A DNA stretch of 64,000 bases, from assembly GCA_027575805.1 (NCBI GenBank), contig JANBPU010000017.1, forward strand, positions 62,001 through 126,000, in the 5' to 3' direction. Shown piece by piece: positions 1-11,065 of the stretch. Position numbers and translations under genes: made by a program. Origin of the DNA: Mycoemilia scoparia. Taxonomy: Eukaryota > Kickxellomycota > Kickxellomycetes > Kickxellales > Kickxellaceae. Under the pieces are notes generated by a model. It did not search any database, was not told the origin of the DNA, and saw only the letters and a list, made by a program, of their open reading frames with translations. The first letter of the stretch is position 1. Every line of letters begins with the position of its first letter.

Positions 1-855
1 GAGTGCAGAGTCTGACCAGCGTCTCCATTGAATAACGCACCATTGACACATTGGGCATATGATCTATGGTGGCCCTCAGAATTGCAGGCATATAGCCCAA
101 ATCGATCATCGACTTGTGGTATTTTCCCTCCAGCGAGTACTGTTGAGAAACAATTATAGCAATATTGAGCAAAGATGTGGGGCAGTCTGGAGTAGCTATG
201 ATAAGCTGGAGATACTCGAGTAGGCCTTTTTTGGCTGCTATTTCTTTGAAATTGTGATACGATCGGTCCTCATAAGGTGTAATAAGATCCAGTATAGCAG
301 ACAAAGCATAGCACTTCATCTCGTCCGATTCTTTCATATCGGTTGCCTGTATTAAAACCCTGATTGCACCATAATCCACAAGACGCGACCTATAATAGGC
401 TATAATCCAAAATGTTAAAGCCATCTGTTACATGGGTTCGTCCGCACATTCGGTAGGTACTTACGATCTTCTGTGAGGTACTTGAGAATAACAATTCCCT
501 TCATCCTGTCTCTCTTGTTGGTTTTGGGCGAACAAAGCGTGATCAGCGCTGCCAGCTTATCGCTCCTCATGACTTTTCCAAACAATACCTTTTGAGCATT
601 TGTTCTTAGGGTAAAATCGGTATATTTTGACAAAAACTCTAGTGATTTGTCACTGAAATTCATGTGCTCTGTGGCGATATCATATCTGTTATACCATCCT
701 CTCCTTTTGTCTCTGGAAAGCCCTCGTGGAAGTCGTTTTGTGTTTCTTGAGTTATTCTGGTGATTCTGGTAAGAACAGCATGCATAATACACTATTGCCG
801 TTGTGCCAAGCCCCAAAAATAAATGTCGCCATGAAAAGGCTGTGTTTTCTGACAT
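1..855 (-). CDS. Armadillo-like membrane-anchored protein, 3' end cut off by window
   Basis: Two exons are visible: 465-855 with the ATG at 855, and 1-399 running off the window. A 65-bp intron (400-464) has a GTAAGT donor and TATAG acceptor, and the phase-1 join keeps the frame open to the edge. A hydrophobic segment near residues 10-27 (LFLGLGTTAIVYYACC) looks like an N-terminal signal anchor. It is followed by a basic stretch and then helical, leucine-rich repeats that read like armadillo/HEAT repeats (for example KGIVILKYLTED and MKCYALSAILDLITPY). Membrane-anchored ARM proteins such as animal ARMC10 have this layout, but I cannot show orthology. The function is unknown and the C-terminus is missing. 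I am fairly sure the gene is real and unsure of the family. Confidence 0.7.
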
Positions 856-1053
856 TATATTTTATTTTATGTCCTCAATGCTACTGTCATGAAATGGGAG
901 CAACCTCCCTCTTTTGTACAAACTTGTTTGAATGAATATTATCAACCCCGATCGTATCATTCTGTTTTGAAAATCGATGTAGATTATGAGCCATTCAGTA
1001 AACTTATGGGTAAAGAATTAAGCCCAAATAATATTCATCATTAAATTTGAATT

Positions 1054-1341
1054 TTAATGTATGTGGCATACAACTACCTCCCTAGGAGTAATAAAATGTT
1101 TAATCATCATCATCATCACCATTAAATTTGGTGATTTTGAATTATATCCCAAGATGAGTTTTATATCCATTAAAGCTGTTTGAGAAAATTGACCATCCCC
1201 GAACCCTACATCTTTGACTAGGGCTTTGACAAGTATCCCTAAGGCTTCGTAATCAATTAGCATACCATTTCGGCCAATATTTAATGAATTCTGGAATTCA
1301 TTAAAGAGCTTGGGTAATAATATTGTTTTGAAAATCAACAT
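1054..1341 (-). CDS. Doubtful small ORF or exon remnant
   Basis: This is a 95-codon ATG-initiated frame. Its first ~70 residues have a protein-like composition (LFNEFQNSLNIGRNGM, then an amphipathic stretch with ALGILVKALVKDVGFG). The C-terminus degenerates into a run of Met codons produced by CAT repeats. No domain is recognised and no splice-linked neighbour exon was found. It may be a small gene, a relic or chance. Confidence 0.2.
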   Translation of the reverse strand: MLIFKTILLPKLFNEFQNSLNIGRNGMLIDYEALGILVKALVKDVGFGDGQFSQTALMDIKLILGYNSKSPNLMVMMMMIKHFITPREVVVCHIH

Positions 1342-3384
1342 GAATGCACATTTTAACCAGCTTAAAACAGCGGAAATTTAGTACAGGTCCTTAAATCCCT
1401 ATCATTACATTTGAGTGCAATTAAATATTGCAGATGCAATTGTTGAAGACCTGTACTTTGAAGCCGAACCTAATATAATTCCTTATCCCCCAAAGAATTC
1501 ATTTGAACTGAAACGCAATAACCAGCCATTTCGCATGCAATTGAATGCTTTTGGCAGAAAATGGCAGTAAAGAATGGCACGAATCGTCATAAAGATGTTT
1601 ATAATCAAAGCCAATAAAGGATAGTGACTAAGCATTATGCAACTTGATCATCTTTGGCCACTTGTTATTTTTTACTATCAGCCAACTACTAGCTTTTCTG
1701 CCATTACTTTTTCTACCCAAATTACAATACGTTAGCAAGGCCTACTAACCCCTTGCAATGGGGATCCAGAATAAACATTGCCTTGCTGTTGAATGGTGTT
1801 ACAGCTGGAGGCTTTAAATTGGGTAGTGTATAACAAGCATCTGCTTTCTAAAAAGGATCATGGCCACAAAATTTGTATAGGAATTGGCACATGGGAACAC
1901 AGCCTTGTTTCAAGTCTTTGCAGCGATGTGAGAGACTTGCTTGCATTCAATTCGGACCAGGGCAATAAACCATTTTCTGCACACACACGCCTTTTAGCAG
2001 GCCTTACCTGCATAATAAGAACAAGAGTTAAAAGACAATGATGTATGCATAAGCTCGGCCCATTCTGAAATTTGATTACTTTACATAATACATCCGCACC
2101 CATTTTGCAGGCAACTATCGTCATTAACATGGGAGGTGGATATAATTTCAAATGCATTTTTGAGAAGAGATAATATAGGGGTTAAAACATTCAGGATCCG
2201 GTCGTGGAGGCGATTCCGGAAGATCCGTAGAGTATTGTAAACATGCACTAACTTATGCTTAGCCTGATGGCCATCTTGCTTGTATCAAGGTCCAAACATG
2301 CTAAACTGACATAAACAACCTAACCTTGCAAATTAGGATGAAGGATCGATCCTAATTCAGCAGCAACGACCACAACATTCCAGCAGAAAAGCGATTCAAA
2401 CAATAGCTATACATGCCTCAGACATGTGGGCATATCTTTGGTGGGCAGTAATGGCAATGGCGGATGCGCTGCCGATGACAGCTCGGAGGTACGCAGTTAT
2501 TGGAAGCGAAGAGGGATATTGACCGATGACGACAAGTCCAACTAGAAATGAGGCGGCGGATAATGGCATTGATATAGAAAATAGACTAAAGACAGAGATT
2601 CCAGGGTGGTAATAACAACGCAGCTACATTAAAATCCCAGAGCAGACCTGAACAGGCAGTAGTGCATTGTCAAGTAGTCGAGTCTGTCTGTATATATAGA
2701 CACGCGCGTTTGTGTAAATTTAAGAGTCTATTTGGGCATTACTGCCCCACAATACTCACACTCACACGCACATTTGATACACAGAAATCCACAAATGTGG
2801 GCATCCCCAAGTCCAAAGGCCTTGAGGCAAAATAGGATATACAGTGGCAGGCGAGTTTGGGCTGAGCAGGACAGGGCCAGAGCAATATTGGTGCTGCACT
2901 GTGGCTGGCTTGGAAGTGGCAAGAAAAAGGGTGGGCATTGCAGGCGCAGTATGCAAAGGCAGGGTAGACCCGAATAACATCAGCTTGAGATTATCATGCT
3001 TTACAGGAATTCATTGCCGAACAATGAGTGACAGAGTATTAGGTGCCTAGCAAAGCACAGTGAATTATGATAGTAGCAGGCTGCTGCCGTGCGCTTTTAT
3101 TGGCTCGGGCACTTGAATGCCGGTTTCTTTCAGGTCGGAAGTCTTTGGCAGTAACCAGCATATTGTGATGAGTTTCAACAGCGCTATTTCAATTGAGGGT
3201 GTCTTGTTTTCAGCCTTGGCTACTGTTCCTCCGAAAACAAGTAAACGGCACTATGCGTTTTATTTGATCGAGAAAATCTTGCTACATTTCGTACTCTCTC
3301 TCCCTCCCCCCCCCAAGCCTTGGTCCTCCATTTTGTTTTTCATTTCCTCTCCTGCCTCTGTGTACGCTCTTAACCTTTCCTCTC

Positions 3385-3392
3385 TATAAAAG
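3385..3392 (+). promoter_or_regulatory. TATA box of the secreted peptide gene
   Basis: TATAAAAG lies 141 bases before the ATG at 3533, within a long CT-rich tract. A CAA/AAT-rich leader (ACAACAACAATA) runs directly into the start codon. Together these look like a strong core promoter and a well-translated leader. Confidence 0.6.
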
Positions 3393-3532
3393 ACCCTTCC
3401 TCTCCTCTATTTGATAGTAACCACCGACCAACTAATTCTGTTTTGTCAAGTCCTTTTCCTATTACGCCTATATTTGTCTAAAGACAGACCAACACTTTCT
3501 CAACAACAATAATAACAACAACAACAACAATA

Positions 3533-3781
3533 ATGAGAGCATTTATATTCCTTGCTGCCCTTATTCTCTGCGCCTCTGTGGTGCTGGCCTTCCCTATTCC
3601 ATTTGGCATTGACAGGCTTTTGAGAAGGGCGGGTGTCTACGGGAAGAACGACTACCCTATAACCGTGCTATGCAACAACGGCGACTCTGAGCTCAACAAA
3701 GACACCAGCAACTACAAGCAGGGACCACCTGCCGCTGTCAAGCGTAGTGGAAACTATCCCCGCTCGCCCTGCGACAACTAA
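3533..3781 (+). CDS. Small secreted peptide precursor with two dibasic (kexin-type) sites
   Basis: This is a single-exon 82-residue protein. Residues 1-19 form a clear signal peptide (hydrophobic core FIFLAALILCASVVLA). Two dibasic sites follow, Arg31-Arg32 and Lys70-Arg71. These would release a ~38-residue middle peptide and an 11-residue C-terminal peptide, SGNYPRSPCDN. The mature part has only two cysteines, Cys47 and Cys80, one on each side of the second site. A TATA box and CT-rich promoter suggest strong expression. No family is recognised. It could be a kexin-processed signalling peptide, a small effector-like secreted protein or a wall-associated peptide. Secretion is well supported; the cleavage pattern is inference. 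Confidence 0.75.
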   Translation: MRAFIFLAALILCASVVLAFPIPFGIDRLLRRAGVYGKNDYPITVLCNNGDSELNKDTSNYKQGPPAAVKRSGNYPRSPCDN

Positions 3782-4462
3782 CATTCCCAACGCGTTGCTT
3801 GTGTGTAGTGTCGTCTAGCCTACTGTGCCATACACTCCACTAGCACCACCACAACCAGCAGCATCCAACTGCCAGTCATGTAAAATCCTTTTATGCCTTA
3901 CACCGCACCAACTCTGATACTTTTACTACCTGACTCTCTCTCTCTGTACATTCGATTTCAAGACACTCCACAAATCACCCTTGCCTATTTATGCTCTGAT
4001 GCTATTATCTAAGATTTATCTGCCACAGCCAGAGGTTGCTCTAACTCAACATCAGCTACTACAACAACACCTACGGTGGCATTGCGGCGGAAGGCAGCTT
4101 ATGCCATTTACTTTTTCCACGACATAAACACCTTCACCCCACCGCCACATTTACGGCAAACAGGAGTGTGTGCTATGCCGCGCCATCCACACATCCAAAC
4201 AACAATGCTTTTTAATCAACATTTTTGGTTCTCTTATGCCTTTTGAAAATAAATTCAAATTTGCATTCTTAACCGCCACCCTGAACCACATTGCCATTTT
4301 AATTTCTATACCTCTTTTAAGACCATATATGTCAACAATCTTTTTCTTTGAGCCATATCACATCACTTTGACTCTGAAAAGTTGATAGTATAAAAATGAT
4401 ATAGTTTACTTGTTTAATAATATTCTTTAGACTTATTTTTTGAATGAATTATTTATTAAATG

Positions 4463-4567
4463 AATAATTTTTGAAGGGTGAAAGTTTACTAGTAACCTGG
4501 AAATCCATTTAGCTGTGATTACGCCTATAATCATTGGTCCCCAAAATTTACTCTTCAAAAATTATTG
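4463..4567. mobile_element. MITE-like element, family A copy 1
   Basis: The left end reads AATAATTTTTGAAGGGTG and the right end TACTCTTCAAAAATTATT, which are inverted copies of each other. The interior carries the family core (CATTTAGCTGTGATTACGCC, then ATAATCATTGG). It is about 105 bp and has no coding capacity. Confidence 0.7.
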
Positions 4568-4744
4568 CCCATTTGGACAGGCTTTACTTTACTTGGAATC
4601 AAATGTATTGTAGGCAGAAATGAGCCCTCAGATTATGGCCCAATTACAGGTCATTTTGTATGCAACGCCTAAGGGCTCATAATTTTTGTATAGGCCATAT
4701 GGAATATGGCTATTTGAAACAAAAACCTGCTGGTCAATATGTGT

Positions 4745-4857
4745 GGTTATTTTTGAAGGGCTAAATTAGTATTATCAATGATAATATAGTCTGACCAATT
4801 TGCATAATGAAACTGACCTACAGGCAAAAATTAGTCCTTCATAAACAATGATCCATC
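4745..4857. mobile_element. MITE-like element, family A copy 2 (diverged)
   Basis: The left end GGTTATTTTTGAAGGGCTAA is matched in inverted orientation by TTAGTCCTTCATAAACAATG at the right end. The interior differs from copy 1 (it contains TATTATCAATGATAATATA), so this is a decayed or different sub-family member. Confidence 0.55.
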
Positions 4858-4893
4858 TTTAAGACAACAACTTGAATCAAGCCAGACTTCTTT

Positions 4894-6865
4894 TCAGTCT
4901 TTTGCAGGAATTGCCATGCCACCAAGACAATGGGCACTGTTCTTATCCTCAAAGGGCTCATGTGGTTCGAGATTCGTCATATTATTCTGCTTTGCTCTTT
5001 TGCCAACCTCCATCCCCAGCATGCGCACTTCTGCCAGCGAGCGTGGCGGATGCGTTATGATGCTTATTCCTTGCAGGCTCTGGTGCTTCAACACCAGCCT
5101 TGCTGTTTTTGCGTTTGCTGTCACAAGGGTCCATTTGTGGCTATCGGTGGTCCCAAACACATCCCTATGAAGTAAAGTAAAGAGCCTCTGCCCCGTGTTA
5201 CTAGCGATAGTTTTATTCGGACTGTGGGCGCTGTTTTGGCGGTCTTGGGTTTGGCCAACTCCGTTGTGCTGATTGTACAGAGCGACGATGCGCTCTGAGG
5301 GCTGATCAGGTATGATCCTAATATCGGGTGTGGTGATCCCCTTTGTTTTGGACGCAAGGTCCACCCATGTTTTCCACACCTCCAGCCTTTTATCTCTGGC
5401 TGTATCCTGGTCAACTAAAAACGTTGGATACTTTCTTACTAGTCTCCCGACCATTAGTTTATCTGCTCCATCATCATCGCCATTAACAGGCCAAAGGCTT
5501 AATCCCTTAAACATGGTGTGGCACCTGAGTCTCTCATCTGGCCCACCAACAACGTATGCAATGTCAAACAATCGCTCAACCGAGCTGATAGTAGTCACTA
5601 GGCTCCTCCCCTCAAATATGCCAGACAAGTAAGGGAGGATGGGGAAATCTCGCTCTTGTTCTGTTTGGAGACGAAGCGGTTTTATGTCAAAAATGCATGG
5701 TTTTGGAAGCTGCTGGAAGGCATGCGTGAGTGATGAAGTGAGCGCACAGAGCGTGGTTACATCCAGCAGCAGTGTATCAGTAGCCACGCTGCAGCATTCG
5801 CTTTGACTGGGTTGTTTATGGGCATTTGCAGCATTAAACGTCTTTTGCCCAGCAAAGGGATCTGATATTGTCAAGCTTGAAATGTCCAAAGATTTGTGTA
5901 TAGCTGGATGATGCTTTAAATCACAGAGATCCTTATATTTCATGAAAGTTACAGCTACGCCCATTTCTTCAAGAATATCCACGATATGGGCTTTTAAAGC
6001 CTCAGTATTGTTGGCAAACATGAGCACATCCGTGTCAATTGGCTCATCACTGCCATTATCTTTGGGGACAATGTTCGCGGGATCTTCTTGGAAAACAACG
6101 CCGACCTTTGGGGTTTTGTAGCACACCTGATTGTCATTTCTCGCATGCAAAAGTGCCTTTACTGTCTTAAAAAACGGAAGTTGTGCCACGACGCTTCTTT
6201 TTGGGGTCCATGAGATGCCCAGATCAGTCTCAACATAGTTTAGAATACCGTCATCTTCGCCATCTGATTCTTCGTTCTCAGCAACAAGTATTGATAGGAT
6301 TGGCCAGAATTCGTGGAATTTCTTTGTTATACATTTGATCCATAACATTCCGTTATCGGCCACAACATCAGCACGCACTTGCCTTGTGTTTGTGGATGGT
6401 GTGTCTGACCCGCTGGCTCCATTGCTTTTATACTTGAAGGTGTCGAATACACTTGTGACGTTGTTGGTTTGATGAATGATTTGGATTACTATGCGGAAAT
6501 GTGGTAGATTGCTGGATTTAATGTTTGCAATTGTTGGATTCCCGTGTTCAAGGACCTATAACATAGACACAGTTGCGTCAAATAGGGTGCTTTGTTTTTA
6601 TGTGCAGCTGAATGGCAAGTGCTGGGATACATGCATATGTATAGGACAACATCGTTACCTTTTCAAAGAAACTGCTTTCAGACCTGATGACGCTTTCCAG
6701 GCGCTCCAGCCCGTTTTGAAGGCGCTTGGATGGTTTATGTCCCTTGAAAACTGGTTCATTTTGAACATCAGATATCCACCTTTTGATGAGACAACAGAGG
6801 TCGTCGCACTCTGCTTTGATATTTTGGGCCTGGGTGACAAGATCATCGCTGCCTTTGCGCATCAT
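4894..6865 (-). CDS. UPF0415 / C7orf25-like protein with DUF1308 (PIN-like) domain
   Basis: Two exons, 6659-6865 (ATG at 6865) and 4894-6555, are joined across a 103-bp GT-AG intron in phase 0. The product is 622 residues. The N-terminal ~130 residues are helical (DDLCCLIKRWISD), followed by a region resembling the C7orf25 motif around DVVADNGMLWIKC. The C-terminal part from about residue 330 (LLLDVTTLCALTSSLTH) matches the DUF1308 pattern, a PIN-nuclease-like fold of uncertain activity. An acidic stretch (ESDGEDDG) lies near residue 155. The family is widespread in eukaryotes and poorly characterised, and the cellular role is not known to me. Family assignment is fairly confident, by motif memory only. 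Confidence 0.75.
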
Positions 6866-8448
6866 TTATAAGGTTAGGGTCTACTGCTATAAATATATTT
6901 GAGTACGAATATTTTAATACCAGAATTATTTTATATGTGGATAATATTAGCCGATATTTGAATTAATGGTTATAAGGTGCTGGGCATACAAGCCTGTAAA
7001 GTAAAATATAGGTGATCGTGTATTATGGATACATGCTAGAAAGCCACTAATGACTTGGGTCCATGTATAAACATCGAAATATTTATAAATTAAAAACAAT
7101 ATGGTGAATCATTCGCGTTAGCATGGGAAAATAGTTGAGATAATATGAATTTTTCTTTACTAAAAGCACTTTGGCTTTCAAACCAATGCTCCTTTTTTGG
7201 AACATACACATGTTATTGCTTCTGATTCTGGCCACAGTAAGATGGTTGTCGTTTGATGCATTTATATAATTTATTGTTTTTATCACATGTGGTTTTATAT
7301 GTAAATATCGAGATAAGAGACTATTTTGTTTGTAAAATGCAGCCAAATGTTGGGAGCGTGCCTCAATTTAGTAGCATGGTTTTGGTTTGCATGTATTTGT
7401 ATGTTTTTGGTGCATTGAATGTCCAAATATTTTTGTTAAGAGAGCTAAGTAATTTATGTTTTGATGTAGGAGATATGTGTTATTATTTTTGAAGGGCTAT
7501 AGAATCACTCATTTGGCTGGGATTGCCCCTATAATCTTTAGCCACCAAAAGTCACCCTTCGAAAATTATGATCCATATTTTGCGCGATTTAGGAGCCAAC
7601 CTGAACAAATCCAAGGAAGCAGCACTCTCACACTTCCAAGCGTGAGCCAAGTAATGAACTAGATACGAGTTTAAATCCACACTATAAAAGCTACAACATA
7701 GTACACCACGGGTTGCTGACCAAACACAATGTCAAGTAAAATACTGACATGGCATTCCTTTGAGAAATGTGGAAGTTTCTCCCAGAAAAATAGCATACAT
7801 CCCTGTTAATAAAACGGAAAAACATTCAGCAGATCCGCTAGATAGGGATTCCAAAAGAAGATATTTTATTAGGCGGCTTTTGCTTCTAGCGGAACCAACT
7901 GATACGAGCTCCAAAGTCACAGCAGCTCTTTGACATCACTGTCTTGCTTTGCCAGTGTCAATCCCAAGCCCGACCACAGAATAAGCCCCAATCAAATCCA
8001 ACATTTCTGCAAAGACTTGTAGGGTATATTCTCAGCAATCGACCAAAGTTTCGAAAAAGAAGGCATGGTGGATGAGAATTTCTGCACCCCTGCGGCTCCT
8101 ATTTTATATCGATGTAGAGCAGTAGCCTCAAACTAATGGCACAAAGGAAAAGTTGTTGTGATAGCAGCCACATTCAGAGACACATGCACAGCTTTTTGGG
8201 AACACATACACAACAGAGGGAAAAAAGTAAACCCTTTAAAAAGGCCAAGAGGATCCAAAGGTTGGCGTTTTTGTTGAACATTTAAATTCCAAAAATATAT
8301 ATCTACTTCTTTACTTTTTCCTGGTCTGGTCTGGTCTGCCCTGGCCCTCCCCGTATTGCTCTAGTAACCGCCTCTGTTATTGCTATTTACGTTTATAAAC
8401 ACACTAACCCACACCTCCCAATAGCTTTTGAGAAAATCTACATAAAGT
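6866..8448. other. Intergenic interval between divergently transcribed genes
   Basis: This is a shared upstream region between the DUF1308 gene (-) and the first TMEM184-like gene (+). It holds one A-family element (7480-7578). No other open frame looks coding. The last ~150 bases before 8449 include a repeated CTGGTCTGGTCTG tract. Confidence 0.5.
7480..7578. mobile_element. MITE-like element, family A copy 3
   Basis: The left terminus TTATTATTTTTGAAGGGC and right terminus CACCCTTCGAAAATTATG are inverted. The interior (CATTTGGCTGGGATTGCCCC) is almost identical base for base to copy 6 at 39067-39173, with only a few substitutions. That indicates recent common origin of these two copies. Confidence 0.75.
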
Positions 8449-9858
8449 ATGGTTGATATATGGGTTAGTAATGAGTCTGACGTCTCAAATGCTCACGAGT
8501 CAGGAAGTGACGATTGCTGGCTTGTTAGGTCTGGCGACTACAATTTAGAATGGTTCCAATTCAGTTGTAAGCATCATTTACTCTAGCCTAGGTTGCTTCT
8601 ATTTACCAAAAAGCTATGCTGAGATACAAATTCATATCGATTCTTGCTAATGCTGCACCACATTTCATATGACATACTTTTACTAATAGGGCACAAGGTT
8701 GGCTGGCTAGTTTCTGGGCTATGTGCCTTGGTTGCAACCATAATATCCGTATACCTTATGGCACAGCATCTCAGGAACTATAGGGTGCCCAATGAACAGC
8801 GCTATATTATCCGAATAATCTTACTTATTCCTATATACGGGATCGTCTCATGGCTCGGGTACAGGTTCTATAGAGAGTCACCTTATATCGAGGCTGTCCG
8901 TGACTTGTACGAGGCTTTTGTTATTTCGTTCTTCATGCTCCTGCTTCTGCACTATATCGGTTCTGAACACGACGAAAGAATCGAAGCACTTAGGACAGGC
9001 GGTAGCGGCAATAACCCTGCGGTTCTCGCAGATGCAAGTGCGGAGGACACAGAGGACCAGATGTTCGACAAAAACGAAAAAGCCGATGTCCCAGATGAGA
9101 AGCCCATGAAGTGGCCCTTCCCCTTCAACTGCTTTGTTATACGCCCGACCAGTGCCAATACCCTCCACTTCATTTCTTTTGGGGTTTTGCAATACTGTGT
9201 AATCAAGCCTATCTTGACGGTTGTGATCATCGTCACCCATGCGGAGGGCATCTACTGTCCCCAAAGCATGAGTCCCAAATACGCCAGCGTCTGGGTCACC
9301 GTAGTAAATTTCATATCTGTTTCGATCGCAATGTACTTTTTGATTGCACTTTACATGGTGCTCAAACCACTGATTGCTGACAAGAAGCCACTATGGAAGT
9401 TCCTGGGTATCAAGCTGGTCATTTTCTTCTCATTCTGGCAAGAGCTGGTCCTCAAGTTCCTTGGTAGCAACAACTTCCATATCATCCACGAGACAAAGAT
9501 GTGGACAAAGGACAATATCATTGAGGGCCTCAACTCCATTCTAATCTGTGCTGAAATGGTAATCTTTGCTGTCCTTTACCTCTACGCATTTAAGTGGCAG
9601 CCATACCAATTCGTCGAAGACAAGGGAGCCGGCTTAAGAGGCTGGAGGCTGCTATACGATGCATTCAACATCTTTGATGTGTTCAAGCTCACAAAGTTCT
9701 ACTCGCGCTGGTTCTGGGAGATAGTTCGTCGTGGTCGTAACCCAGTTGAAAAGGACAGAGCCTACAACGATGTCAATATCTTGGCCAGGTACCGTGCTGG
9801 CACTTTGCGTCGTCGCAGCCGAAACTTCCAGCGCCTCGACAGCAGAAACCTAGCCTAG
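8449..9858 (+). CDS. TMEM184 / OST-alpha-like (DUF300) membrane protein, paralogue 1
   Basis: Exons 8449-8566 and 8690-9858 join in phase 1 across a 123-bp intron and give 428 residues. The first exon encodes a short extracellular or lumenal N-terminus (GDYNLEWFQFS). The second opens with HKVGWLVSG and carries about seven hydrophobic segments. The family hallmark PKYASVWVTVVNFISVS lies near residue 255. A loop near residues 138-170 is acidic (DASAEDTEDQMFDKNEKAD). The family includes the organic solute transporter alpha subunit and vacuolar or plasma-membrane TMEM184 proteins. Transport substrate and location cannot be read from sequence. It is tandem with a paralogue 1.2 kb downstream that shares the intron position. 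Confidence 0.85.
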
Positions 9859-10156
9859 CTAGTCTCTACCAGCATTAGTATACTATATGAACACACACAC
9901 GTACATTATTTATACCTAATTATACACGCACATACGCGCCTATATTAATAGTAATCCCATGACCGAGCATTTGTTTTTTATTGTTTATATTTGTTGGATT
10001 TGTGCATGTTGGAAATAAATCACACTCCAATTGTTTTATAACTTTATTCATTCCTATTATAATTATAACACTTAAAATAGTTTGAGCTGTTTATACACAG
10101 TTGTTGCTATGGGATTGTGTCCATTGCAACAAATGAATTGAATGTTGGTTTTGCAT

Positions 10157-10401
10157 GCGGATCATTATTTTTGAAGGGCTAAATTATGCCTGTAAGTCTG
10201 TTTTACCATGCATATGGGCAATAATTTTTGAAGGGTGAAAGTTCACTAGTAAAACTGGACACCCATTTGGCTGTGATTCCCCTATAATCACTGGTCCCAA
10301 AAATTCACCCTTCAAAGATTATGATCCATATTGACCAGCCTATATTATCATTGATAAATGTATTGTCTGCTTTTAGCTGTCCAAAAATAATCGCCCATGT
10401 G
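10157..10401. mobile_element. Nested pair of A-family elements (copy 4)
   Basis: An outer left end (GATCATTATTTTTGAAGGGC) near 10160 pairs with an outer right end (CCAAAAATAATCGCCCATG) near 10381-10399. Inside sits a complete second element, about 10205-10334, with ends GGGCAATAATTTTTGAAGGG and CACCCTTCAAAGATTATGA. The inner copy resembles copy 1 in its interior (GTTCACTAGTAA, then CATTTGGCTGTGATTCCCC). This is best read as one MITE inserted into another. Confidence 0.65.
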
Positions 10402-10484
10402 TAGTGCTGCCTGGGAGAATATATCTTTATGTGATGGTCTGCTAATGACCAAAGTTCACTGGGCTTTAGGAAAAATAGGTTCCC

Positions 10485-10560
10485 AGGAGTTGCATATCAA
10501 AAGGCTGTTGATTAGACCAATATCTGATGTGGATTCATTTCTGTCTACCATAGATTGGAT
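10485..10560. repeat. Dispersed repeat C, copy 1
   Basis: AGGAGTTGCATATCAAA and, about 40 bases later, CATTTCTGTCTACCAT also occur, slightly diverged and in the same order, near 36085-36152. Both copies sit near an A-family element. No coding potential is assignable. Confidence 0.4.
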
Positions 10561-11065
10561 CGCTAATGAAATCTTTCCTAATGCTGTTTTCAGGCAGCAC
10601 ATTTGCTCTCAGAACGAAATAAGGCTTCACCAAAAATCTATTTTGTTCCAACTTTGCATTTAAAATTATATACTTCAAAGGATCTCATTTAATAGTTTGA
10701 CACTTGATTGATTCACATTTGAAATATCACAATTTAAAATCAATAATCAAAGCTAATTCTGATTCTATCATTAGGTTTATACTTTTAAAGCATCCATCAA
10801 TAGCACAATACATTATAGTTCATAGGCATATCAAAAATAAAACTAAAGTAAATAAATAGATGTGTGCATGGGTGTTGTCACTGCTATCAACATTAAATAT
10901 GCTTGTCTTTATAACTACCACTCTTTAACTACACTGCTGTTGTACAATTTTTATACATCTTGCTTCTGTATTTTATTGTTTTCATCGTTCATTTATTCAT
11001 TGATACTTTTATAGCATTGGGCAAGGCGTATTTTAAACATCCAGTGTGCTTTGTGTATTTTAAAA

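Larger units (their letters stand above)
856..3532. other. Gene-poor interval, 2.7 kb
   Basis: No convincing gene is seen here. The best open frame is a 95-codon minus-strand ORF (1054-1341), listed separately. An interrupted inverted repeat (AGTACAGGTC near 1379 and its complement near 1446-1457) lies just upstream of that ORF. The last ~250 bases are pyrimidine-rich and form the promoter of the secreted-peptide gene that starts at 3533. Confidence 0.5.
3782..4893. other. Intergenic interval with two A-family repeats
   Basis: No gene is seen. The first ~400 bases are the 3' flank of the secreted peptide gene. Two A-family short inverted-repeat elements lie at about 4463-4567 and 4745-4857. 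The spacer between them shares short words (such as AAATGTATTGT) with sequence flanking the A element near 10340, so the whole 4460-4860 block may be a decayed nested insertion. Confidence 0.5.
9859..11065. other. Spacer between the tandem TMEM184-like paralogues
   Basis: It contains a nested A-family insertion (10157-10401) and a short stretch (about 10485-10560) that recurs near 36080-36155. An 88-codon plus-strand ORF at 10397-10663 overlaps this repeated stretch and is more likely a repeat remnant than a gene. Confidence 0.45.
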
